From Gordonia amarae NBRC 15530 (GTDB lineage: Bacteria > Actinomycetota > Actinomycetes > Mycobacteriales > Mycobacteriaceae): a DNA stretch of 64,000 bases. The DNA is taken from contig NZ_BAED01000028.1 of NCBI RefSeq assembly GCF_000241345.1, positions 23,166 through 87,165 of the forward strand. Reading direction: 5' to 3'. The notes under the pieces were generated by a model, which saw nothing but the letters and a program-made list of their open reading frames with translations, did no database searches and was not told the DNA's origin. Position numbers and translations under genes: made by a program. Shown piece by piece: positions 59,401-62,227 of the stretch; positions within the stretch are counted from its first letter, which is position 1, and the number at the start of each line of letters is the position of its first letter.

Positions 59401-62173
59401 CGAAGGCATCGAGGTCGGTGGCGCGGACCTGTTCGAGCAGCCCACTGAACGGCATCGCCGGATCGACCTGCGCCCGCAGCACGAGGGAGTTGACGAACAT
59501 GCCGATCAGCGGGTCGAGGATGTCCTGACCGCGGCCGGACGTGGGCGTGGACACGGTGATGTCGGAGGTCGCGCTCAGCCGCGACAAGAGCGCGGCGAGT
59601 GCGGCGTGCAGCACCATGAACGGTGTCGCCCCGAACTGCGCGGCCAGGGATTCGACGCGGACGCCGAGACCGTCGGGCAGGTCCACGTCGATCGCCGCGC
59701 CGCGATGCGATGCCTGCGGGGGCCGCGGCCGGTCCGCCGGCAGTTCCAGCACATCGGGTACGCCGGCGAGTTGTTTGCGCCAGTAGTCGACCTGCCTGCC
59801 GATGACCGAGTCCGGCTCCTCGGGAGTGCCGAGCACCTCATGCTGCCAGATCGCAAAGTCCGCAAATTGTATTGCCAGCGGCTCGAATTCGGGTTCACTA
59901 CCGGCGACCCGGGCGGCGTAGGCAGTGGTCAGGTCCACCAGCAACGGCAGCAATGACTCGCCGTCGACGGCGATGTGGTGCACGACGACGGCCAGAATAT
60001 GATCATTGGCCGCGGTCTCCAGGATGCACACACGCAACGACCACTGCCGGGTCACGTCGAAGCCTTCGGCGACTGCCGCCTCGAGTTCGGCGAGGTCGTC
60101 GACGATGTCCCAGTCGAGTTTGGCGCCGATCGTCGAGGCACGGCCGATGCGCTGATACGGAACGCCGTCATGTGCGGGGAACGTCGTACGGAGGACCTCG
60201 TGCCGGGCCACCACGTCGACGACGGCCTCCCGCAGCGCGTCGAGGTCGAGATCGCCGGTCACGCGCAGGACGGTGGGAATGTTGTAGGTCGCGTTCGAGC
60301 GGTCGAACCGGTTGATGAACCACATCCGCTGCTGCGCGAAAGAGAGCGGAATGTGTTCGGGCCGTGAGTCGGCGGCGACGATCGGGGCAAGCGCCTCGTT
60401 GCTGCCGGAGACGAACGCGATGAGCTCACGTACCGAAGGCGCTTCGAAGACATCCTTGACGGATACGTCGACGCCGAGTGCGCGACCCGCCCGGGCGGCC
60501 AGTTTGGTGGCGGCGAGCGAGTTGCCGCCGAGGTCGAAGAACGATTCGGTGACCGACACCTCGTCGGTGCCGAGCAGCCCGGCGTAGATCTCGGCGATCT
60601 GGCGTTCGGTGTCGGTTTCGGGTGCGACGTAGTCGCGTTTGGCCAGTTGCGGCGCGGGCAGTCGGCGCCGGTTCACCTTGCCGGACTTGTTGAGCGGCAT
60701 CTTGGGGATCGGCATCCACACCGTGGGCCGCATGTATTCGGGCAACACCCGGGCGACCGTGTCCTTGGCCACGTCGAGATCGATGTCGGCCGGCGACAGG
60801 TACGCCACCAGATGGTCACCGCCGGCCACCTTGGCGACGGCCGCGGCGGCGGTCACCACCCCTGGCACCGACGCAAGCACGGCCTCGACCTCGCCGAGTT
60901 CGAGGCGCTGACCGCGCAGCTTCACCTGGAAGTCGCTGCGGCCCAGGTATTCGATGTTGCCGCTGGTGTTCCAGCGGGCCAGGTCGCCGGTGCGGTACAG
61001 GCGTGATCCCGGCGCGCCGAACGGATCGGCGACGAACCGGTCGGCGGTAAGGTCGGTGCGGCCGGCGTATCCGCGGGCGAGCTGGATGCCGCCGAGGTAT
61101 AGGTCCCCGGGCACCCCCGGCGGCACCATCTGCATCAGCCGGTCGAGGATGACGGTGGTGGTGTTGGTGACGGGACGGCCGATCGGGATGGCGACGTCGC
61201 CGCGCTGCACCTCGTAGGCGGTGACGTCGACGGCGGCCTCCGTGGGCCCGTACAGGTTGACCAGTCGCAGTGCAGGCAACGCCGACAGCATCGCTTGGGC
61301 GGGGCCGGTGGTGAGTGCCTCGCCGGAGGTGAACACGAACCGCAGCGATTCGAGCGTCGGAAGTTCGTCCTCCATGACGTCGACGAACGCCGACAGCATC
61401 GACGGCACGAAGTGCACGACGGTGACCTGTTCGGCGGTGATCGTCGCGGTCAGGTAGGGGGCGTCGCCGTGCCTGTCGGCCTCGGCCACGACCAGCGTGG
61501 CGCCGAGCAGGGTGGGCAGGAACAGTTCCCACACCGACACGTCGAACGTCGTCGGGGTCTTCTGCAGGAAGACGTCGTCGCCGGTGAGCCCGTACCAGTC
61601 GCTCATCCAGCCGAGCCGGTTGACGAGCGCCTCGTGAGTGATCGTCACGCCCTTGGGGCGGCCCGTCGACCCGGACGTGAACAGCGTATAGGCGGCCGTG
61701 CCAGGCAGGATCGGCGACAGCCGTTCGGCGTCGGTGACCGGCGGCGCCGACAGGTCCACATCGGCCGACGCGTCGACTTCCAGGACGTCGATCCCGTCAC
61801 CGAGGCCGTCGAGTGCCTCGGGTGCGGTTCCGGCGGCGATCAGCACGCACCGGGCGCCGGCGATGTCGAGCATGTAGCGGGTGCGGTCGACGGGCGAGTC
61901 GGTGTCCAGCGGCACATAGTTGCCCCCGGCGGCGACGATCGCGTGGATGGCGACCAGCATCTCCACCGACCGGTCGATGCAGACCCCGACGGCGGCGTCG
62001 GGGCCCACACCGCGCGAGATCAGTATCCGCGCCAGGACCGCCACTCGTGCCGAGAACTCCTGATAGCCGACACGTCGGCCATCGAACGCCAACGCCACAC
62101 GATCCGGATCTGCCCCGCGATCTGTGTCTGCCCCACGATATGGATCAGCGCTGGTCAGGATGAACTCAGCCAC
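35498..62173 (-). CDS. Giant eight-module non-ribosomal peptide synthetase (8891 residues)
   Basis: One uninterrupted frame from GTG 62173. Domain order: A1-T1-C2-A2-T2-C3-A3-T3-C4-A4-T4-E-C5-A5-T5-C6-A6-T6-C7-A7-T7-C8-A8-T8-TE. Carrier serines are at residues 552, 1608, 2691, 3756, 5316, 6417, 7477 and 8536. All seven C domains keep HHxxxDG. The epimerase has HHLGVDAVSW at 3947-3956, and its carrier has GGDSI instead of GGNSL; C5 differs in type (NHHLILDGWS), as expected for a D-residue acceptor. The TE has S8664 (GWSLGG) and H8856, with an acidic insert near 8694-8746. My pocket readings: A1 and A6 DVWHFSLVD (Ser); A2 DALHWGKID; A3 DALFYGLVA; A4 DPLMSGQIY; A5 DPLFGGQIY; A7 DAFGYGLVG; A8 DVPHSTLVE (unassigned). 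It starts at an A domain, so it needs the C domain of the upstream synthetase. The product is unknown; no tailoring genes are visible. Confidence 0.95.
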   Translation of the reverse strand: MAEFILTSADPYRGADTDRGADPDRVALAFDGRRVGYQEFSARVAVLARILISRGVGPDAAVGVCIDRSVEMLVAIHAIVAAGGNYVPLDTDSPVDRTRYMLDIAGARCVLIAAGTAPEALDGLGDGIDVLEVDASADVDLSAPPVTDAERLSPILPGTAAYTLFTSGSTGRPKGVTITHEALVNRLGWMSDWYGLTGDDVFLQKTPTTFDVSVWELFLPTLLGATLVVAEADRHGDAPYLTATITAEQVTVVHFVPSMLSAFVDVMEDELPTLESLRFVFTSGEALTTGPAQAMLSALPALRLVNLYGPTEAAVDVTAYEVQRGDVAIPIGRPVTNTTTVILDRLMQMVPPGVPGDLYLGGIQLARGYAGRTDLTADRFVADPFGAPGSRLYRTGDLARWNTSGNIEYLGRSDFQVKLRGQRLELGEVEAVLASVPGVVTAAAAVAKVAGGDHLVAYLSPADIDLDVAKDTVARVLPEYMRPTVWMPIPKMPLNKSGKVNRRRLPAPQLAKRDYVAPETDTERQIAEIYAGLLGTDEVSVTESFFDLGGNSLAATKLAARAGRALGVDVSVKDVFEAPSVRELIAFVSGSNEALAPIVAADSRPEHIPLSFAQQRMWFINRFDRSNATYNIPTVLRVTGDLDLDALREAVVDVVARHEVLRTTFPAHDGVPYQRIGRASTIGAKLDWDIVDDLAELEAAVAEGFDVTRQWSLRVCILETAANDHILAVVVHHIAVDGESLLPLLVDLTTAYAARVAGSEPEFEPLAIQFADFAIWQHEVLGTPEEPDSVIGRQVDYWRKQLAGVPDVLELPADRPRPPQASHRGAAIDVDLPDGLGVRVESLAAQFGATPFMVLHAALAALLSRLSATSDITVSTPTSGRGQDILDPLIGMFVNSLVLRAQVDPAMPFSGLLEQVRATDLDAFAHADIPFESVVEAVDPIRSEAFSPLAQVVLSFDPGASAETADVEISGVAFAPVPAPVVPAHSDLSVVVHSGAGGAAWSLTLVYATDLFDKATARVLGEQFVRVLDGVTADPAIAVGDVAVLDAAGEREILAASAGPALDVRFATVSDMVAAQVQTRAGETALVFGDRSVSYAEFGARVNVLARELISQGVGPETAVGVVIDRSVEMFVAIHAVIAAGGQYVPIDTDTPADRMRSMTQTAGVGLILVADDTAPVAVPDGMPTCVVDCSGTADLTAPPVADTERRAPLRPESAIYTLFTSGSTGTPKGVTLPHAALVNLLGWFDADGPGTGQVVLAKTPYTFDASGLEILVPLTRGSAVVIAEPGGHRDLAYLLELIETQGVTDVHFVPSMLAVFIESLEARPRRLPALRRIWAGGEALPAASVSAVYRLLPDVVLVNKYGPTEAAIDASNRLVEPDDVVVPLGVPGPGVTMTVLDSRLRPTPPGVRGELYLGGVQVARGYASAPRLTAERFVADPRTPGGRLYRTGDLARWNFNGEAEYLGRSDFQVKLRGQRLELGEIEAVLAAAPGVVHAAATVATSDTGAESLVGYLAPAAVDLDAVKAAAAAALPAYMVPTVWVLLETVPFNSSGKLDRRALPAPDLQIVATEYVAPESDTEHALAAVYADLLGLDRVGVTESFFDLGGNSLAAMRLAARASEALGMEVSVREIFDAPTIRGLAQAVAGNDAALAPIVAVDPRPAQIPLSFAQQRMWFLNQMNTGSAAYNQPTVLKLTGDLDIDALYAALVGVVARHEILRTSFPAVDGVPYQKIGRASTIGAKLDWDVVDDPEEFAEAIGAGFDVTKHWPIRARVLELGSADGAGEYVLAVVTHHIAYDGESRTPLITDMVTAYSAHTADRAPEFAPLEVQFADYAIWQHEVLGSPDDPESVVGRQLDYWRGQLAGLPDVIDLPADRPRPAVAGGRGAALDFDIPAETGRRIADYAAQAGATPFMVVHSALAVLLARLAATDDIAIGTPVAGRGQRVLDPLVGMFVNTLILRTRVDGSLSFAEFVDRTRTTDLDAVANADVPFETIVDAVGAVRSQAFSPLSQVWLSLNRSVLPELADADAAAGEIAGLKVSAVGTDELPAKVDLLVGVGQADDGPWYSSMVYATDLFDESTVRIFADQLLAILDAVLDNPDIAVGDIELGSGASVLTRPQPLVNAVAPVGRQIVDAEYVLTGGQGVDPLPLGDLFARAAQTWGPRQAVIDATGAALTYTQLDEQSNRLARWLIGRGIGAEDLVAVSMRRSVRLLVTIAAVAKAGAGYVPVDPDYPADRRQAFIADSAAALCLTVSADTDVADAGIDYVVLDDPAVEAQVASLDGDAVTDTDRLRPVRPDNLAYIIFTSGSTGHPKGVAVTHWGLANLGRELVDRASADEYSRVLGFASPSFDASVLEYMMALTAGGVLVYRPADAVGAEMLQGFMSRQAVSHLFLTPTVLATLDPATLPALRMVYVGGEAVPQSLKDSWAPFRRFQNLYGPTETTVAVTISKPLSVGAPVVLGDAFTGTGLMVLDARLRPSPVGAVGDLYITGYGMARGYLRRPALTVGAFVANPHCNPGDLMYKTGDLVRLRRGADGTPELEYAGRSDDQVKLRGLRIELGEIESVLTAHPSVHSAVVIGVGGSVATALAAYVVADKGVEIDVDELKSFAGERLPEYMIPASIMVLDEFPLTPIGKLDKRALPEPVIAVGEYVAPQTSEEQAVAEVFADILGVGTDEVSVSTSFFDAGGNSLSATRVAARAAAALGVEVTLRDVFEAPSVRELIAAVAGHSAALVPVSAADPRPDRIPLSFAQQRMWFINQFDPSLPTYNVPAILRLTGALDVDALRQAVVDTVARHEVLRTSFPDSQDGRPGDGPRQLIGDIAEFDDRGIWRIAASEAELMASAATGFDVAGDWPLRAMLWPTTDGAEPEYLFAVVTHHIAVDGESLLPLVSDVVTAYRARTAGAVPQWSPLPVQFADFAIWQHDVLGSADDPQSVVGRQLDYWREQLADVPDVLELPADRRRPAVASHVGARTSLTIPAEVGERITAVAAERGITPFMVVHAALAVLLARLSDTDDIAVGSPIAGRGDEALDPLVGMFVNSLVLRTRIVSGETFDALLERVRTTDLEAFANSDVPFETVVDALDPVRSEAFAPLAQIALSFNPGASVDGADVTVDDLRVAPIAAPLVPAHQDMTVVVTSGPAGEPWSAMATYATDLFDEPTVSSMLGRLIRLLDAVTDDPGRAVGDVDLLGDGEREQVLADSAGPPADTAAGTVAAALASALTATAPERTAVVFGDRTVTYGEFAAYVNTTARQLISAGVGPDTAVGLSFGRGVEMAVAIHAVLVAGGQFVPVAPDAPEDRAAYICDTAAVSLMLSDDVDRKRIPGIETLVIDCTQLAGTGADIRQIADSERLGTLTPENAAYTLFTSGSTGRPKGVTVSQRALLAQVNADRDHYGLTADDVFVQMLEYTFDPAVLEFMRPALLGAPLIMLAPGTNRDPQAIADIIATHRVTAAMIAPVMLAAMIETLGSHTEWSATLAKVSTGGEAVPPAVAAAVASAWPSAGLHNQYGPTETTIYSTIHDYDPATGRIAIGKPVAGIRAYVLDDRLGLVPDGVAGELYLGGDQVARGYSSQTVTTAERFVADPFGPAGSRLYRTGDTVRWSGGLLEYLGRKDFQIKLRGQRIELGEIETVLVSAPGVRYAAAAVASTETGAQHLVAYVSGSSLDMEAVKTVASEKLAAFMVPTVWNELAEIPLNSSGKVDRKALPAPDFGAASAYVAPLGAVEELLASVIAGLLHVERVSVTESFFALGGDSIMSIQLASAMRASGFALSPREIFVHRTVRAIARAMTDESAQLPPLAEPDGGGAGRIPLPPTVSMMVEQSSEPEDFADFNQSAVLTAPDGLSVEALAEVLGVVVDHHPMLTARLELTPSARYELTAGTGFDAVAAVSALTSEFAVDTEGFDADLVRAHAAAAAQLDPAAGGLVRAALVRDPAGAGRVVVVIHHLGVDAVSWQAIIEDLIVAWAQRSAGHPYHLRAVGTSERAWMSALSARMTTRTDGAAEAYWLARLPEHTRFPAIDRDRDRENTAISFVHHIDPELTESLVTAVPEAFGGHVNDALLGALARAVRSWQTDRTGGSDDALTVLVEGHGRYEEVLATAPGAVRADLSRSVGWFTSIAPIRVEPGTDVVHAVKAAKEERLGQPDSGAGFGFLRYGLPGEVADRPLPPIIFNYLGAGGRTAKGAAVSEKPDEEPQQNAPLPFSRAGAPGLSALPAGRMIVGAPLSINASVDGLGRLSATVSFPSALFTEDEVRDLADRWTSELSGIVEFVAAGNEPGPSPSDIPGTDLTQHDLDVITGRFPGAAIWPPAPLQQGLFFQSELAAGTAGAVDVYVAQAVVELAGIDAARLREAAQALLTHHRVLRSGFVTAPSGAVVTVVPEHVELPWTEVDLGDLGADEVHARVEAIAAEQRVLPFDLSAPPLLRFVLATHGNSSTLVATNHHLILDGWSGPLVMADILALYATGETYTRTGAAGHDFGDYLDLIWSREKSTGEAAWRQVLAPVVGPTLVAPGYTASKEVLPQDIRTQLTPDLVAGLEAAARASGATLATALQFAWAVFLSRLTGDRVVTFGETVSGRPADLPGVESMVGLFINTLPVAVDVNPEATIADALAALQADKIKVLDYQHLSLPEISSAAGVGVGFDTLVVHESYPVDADSLTSAAPADTGDPDAAETGSGGEGLAITSAGFSDSTHYPLNMGTSPAGDALRLRLHYLPTAFTEAQVRVFISALAEIVRAIATDPAALIADIALTSADSAAAALEFADGGEPQRPSGTVADLLAAQFTGNPDGRALVLDDREVTYGELGARVNTLAAELIAMGVGPETAVAVRVPRSIEMVVALHAVIVAGGHFVPVDVEAPSDRVRYVLETSGADIVLVGAGSTFAQPGVRTVTVDCSSPVGSAVDAVTDARRRGPLRAGNALYTIFTSGSTGRPKGVTVTHEAFLTLLGSDGAENGFAASDVFLQELAYTFDPFVLELLRPVLAGGTLVLVGQDEYRDPQVIARLVTRHRITTAFFVTSMLSVMLDEFAADASWASTLRDVGIGGETVPPALAAQAVRAWPQVRLRNQYGPTETTIYSTRKVIDPQAPTVNIGGSARGNRTYVLDDRLRPVPPGMPGELYIGGDQVARGYASRVGLTAERFLADPFAAAPGTRMYRTGDLVRRTSGGELDFLGRTDFQVKLRGQRLELGEVEAALDAAPGVLHSAAAVAVADGGAQHLVGYVSPASLALDDVQEHVAQSLPPFMVPTVWVVLDELPLNASGKIDRKALPDPDFGALDEYVAPETGTETAVAGVFADLLGLPQVSVAASFFDLGGNSLSAMRLAARAGAVLGVEVSVRDVFEAPSVRALIAAVSGHTAAVTPVTAISPRPEPVPLSYAQQRMWFINQFDTTAITYNVPAVLRLTGELDVAALRAAVIDVLARHEILRTSFPAVDGVPRQLIGAVEEFDRRGIWRETDSEAELFTDAATGFDVAAQWPVRVRLCRTAGGEHLLAVITHHIAADGESQLPLVTDLVTAYSARAAGTDPAFAPLAVQYADYTIWQREVLGAPDDPSSALSRQLGYWREQLADLPDVLELPSDRPRPPVASYRGQRTSFGIPAAVGERIDAVAREAGVTPFMVVHAALSVLLARLSASDDIAVATPVAGRGQSALDPLVGMFVNTLVLRTRVAAAAPFTEILEQAKSADLDAFSHADIPFEAVVEAVDPVRSEAFSPLAQVMLSFDPGASVAEAEVAVAGLSIAPVAAPVVPAQLDLSFIVSSAPAGQDWAGTIISATDLFDESTVAVFADRLVRILDGLTARPTLPVGDVAWVPGEVIDGALTRSRGTDVVLPGESVVDLVSAQTARSRRGSALWFGGRGVSYAEFGARVNALARELISQGVGPNVAVGVAIDRSVELLVAIHAVVAAGGQYVPIATDAPADRVRYMLETAGVSLVLVADAESHVVSRLVADAPRTSTGGGAAAHSSSGVGGVTDSLVEVRGTSLETARAENVRTLVVTCEGAADLTVAPVTDADRIASLSRDDAAYTLFTSGSTGRPKGVTVSHRALMNRLEWMRDWYGLGRADTFVQKTPITFDVSVWELFLPFMIGAELVVAEPGRHGDADYLAELIGQRQISVMHFVPSMLAAYVDALGDERLAGLTSLRVVFTSGEALTVPPSQVLLSALPAVRLVNLYGPTEAAVDVTAYEVGRGDTVIPIGVPVPNTSTLVLDSRLRPVPPGVPGELYLGGVQVARGYAGQSRLTAERFVADPYGAAGARLYRTGDLVKWNGAGVIEYLGRTDFQVKLRGQRLELGEVEAVLAQVPGVVHAAAAVVKTGSGAEHLVGYLVPADVPVDAVKSVVAQKVPEYMVPTSWVLLDEVPLSAAGKLDRRALPAPDFAGAGDEFVAPDGADEELLAAVVAGLLGHDRVGVTDSFFALGGNSLSAMRLAARASDVLGVKVSVRDVFEAPSVRGLIAATSGNDGMLPPITPAQERPARIPLAFAQQRMWFINQLEPDASTYNIPLVVKLTGHLELSALRRSVVDLVVRHESLRTTYPAVDGVPYQVISDADDVEETLDWAAVDTVEDLWAELTRGFDVSSQWPVRVRITGGATASDGAGEWVLGLVVHHISADGESVPPLFADLATAYLAETSPGISDPAELPVQFADFSIWQHEVLGSPDNPESIASRQLSYWRTALAGLPDLVEIPTDRPRPPRASERGAYTTFGVPSGIADRIDAAATEFGVTRFMVVQAALAALISRLSATDDIAIATPVAGRGQQALDRLVGMFVNTLILRTRVDLGSGMRELLAQVRTADLDAFAHSDVPFDTVVDASDATRSGAFAPFSQVSLTFEKSGIADYEGGESITAAGADSGLTITPMPTEVFPARLDILVAVSPADAGDWTGSIIYATDLFDESTMDVFAESLLRILDEGLADTDRPLGGIRLAGELGVVNGGPKTGPKVLGELLSDAAARWGDRPAVTGDGITLTYRELDERSNRLARWLLGRYGVGADDLVALAIPRSVQGLTAIWAVAKTGAGYVAVDPDYPADRVAHMIEDSAAILGLSTTAVGEFPVTGAATWARLDEPGIAGEIAAQSAATIAPGELVSPVRETNIAYVIYTSGSTGKPKGVAVTHSGLLNLGTEEVRRAEVPEGARVLGFATPSFDASVFEYMMATMTGGTLVYRPQDALGGEVLQDFINGQGITLVGLTPTVLATLDPGTLRTPNRIYVGGEAISQLLVDEWASRWPMHNLYGPTEATVGVTITDAMRPGDLVDLGGPIAGADLMVLDALLGPVPVGVSGELYIAGCPLARGYLHRPDVTADRFVANPYGAPGERMYRTGDVVRWRYDHLGRPVLEYSGRNDDQVKLRGLRIELGEIEAVLNSHPEVSSAVVIGVGGQNATALAAYVVGDAGSVDVAELKAFVAQRMPVHMVPASVTVLDTMPLTPVGKLDKRALPDPMIEAHRFVAPATDAEAAVARIYADILDVDEVSVTASFFDLGGNSLSATRVVARASEVLGVAVSVREVFDAPSVRELIAAVSGNAATLAPIVAVEPRPDQIPLSFAQARMWFINQYDTTQSTYNVPAVLRLTGDLDTGALERSLVDLVERQQVLRTVFPTVEGVPGQRICDVTEFGQRGIWQIVDTEEQLLTEVSAGFDVSSEWPLRVRLLHVSGDEYLLGLVVHHIAADGESMLPLLSDIVTAYTARSAGQEPAWQPLAVQFADFAIWQHEVLGSASEETSVLGRQLAYWREHLAGLPEVIELPTDRPRPQVASRRGDSVSFEIPAHIGQVVERLARDSGATPFMVVHAALSVLLARLSASTDIAVATPIAGRGRSVLEPLVGMFVNTLVLRAEVDPSASFTTLLDQIRSVDLAGFTHADVPFESVVEAVDPVRSEAFSPLAQVMFSFDPGASATDAEMSLTGLSIATLPLPLIPAQLDLSVVVSSAPDGSAWEGGIVYAVDLFDASTIDAFAGTFVRVLEGLTAQPSTAVGDIDWLSADDAKQVARESAGGAVTIPEGSLPGVLAARAASNPDAVALWYEGREVSYAEFSARVSVLARELISAGIGTDAAVGVSIDRSIEMVVAIHAVVAAGGQYVPIATDAPADRVQYMMETAGVELVLVGAAGTPEVGDARTVVVDCSGPADLSVAPVTDADRLTPLRPDNAIYTLFTSGSTGKPKGVTLSHAAVLNRLWWGLDELPIDESDSVVLKTPYTFDVSVPELFAPLMIGARMVVLKGGGHIEPLYVAEIVERTRATMVHFVPSMLAVFVDVVGVERISRMDSVRIISLTGEAVPPAVAADLRSALPDILFYNLYGPTEAAVEITCESIERADATDSSVPIGVPVWNSTSHVLDGRLHRVPDGVVGELYLGGVQLARGYAARPDLTAERFVADPFGSGERLYRTGDLVRRRADGVLEYLGRTDFQVKLRGQRVELGEIEAVIAAAPGVVNAAVIVAKAPGGGDYLVGYVSPAEADVAAVASSARASLAEYMIPSAWMTLDELPLNSAGKIDRRALPAHDPTLLQEAYVAPEGHYENIVAAIFADVLGLEQVSAAASFFDLGGNSLSAVRVVDRLRKEFTIDVGLASLFSDPSVRAVAALIESGVRANNGVLLVLRTQGSRRPLFCVHPAGGVAWFYGGFVPYLADRPIYGLQDPHVVADEPAATDVVELAERYVQEMKQIQPAGPYNVLGWSLGGTIAHAVVALLQREGDTVAYLGVMDAVLLPVDDESQSADESGSADESAVGTDAVVGDGADVPGSDIDGVTGQEEAAGVTDTGIAADLLGGWRELFNLDESTQISSEEDLIGMIRDQIASLGLLTADEVDRVVEGFQTAPSLVGGYRPLDYTGDVQLFVATQDKSDPRALAQAWRAFVTGEIREVLVDTYHLGMADPQSLEVIGPELSRALDAADAAFPAGPSTDR
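44225..44351. mobile_element. 127-bp palindromic repeat element inserted in frame in adenylation domain 6
   Basis: The ends are a perfect 15-bp inverted repeat, GGTTTCGAGGCTCGT and its complement. Inside it lies a second perfect 15-bp inverted repeat, CCTCGCACCTCAACC and its complement; the right arm has a 10-base spacer and the left one base. It adds roughly 43 residues (about 5941-5984), including low-complexity RTSTGGGAAAHSSSG, at a place where sibling A domains run straight through. I recall similar motifs dispersed in Gordonia and Rhodococcus genomes. No transposase is encoded and no clear target duplication is seen, so it looks like a MITE- or REP-like element. Confidence 0.7.
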
Positions 62174-62227
62174 GAATCTGATGCCCCTTATGCCGCGTCG
62201 GATGGTGCGGGGCGCCAGAACGCCCGG

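Noticed and set aside
35498..62173. Long internal repeats as mobile elements or a CRISPR-like array
   Set aside because: The repeats coincide with homologous A, T and C domains at module spacing of about 3.2 kb.
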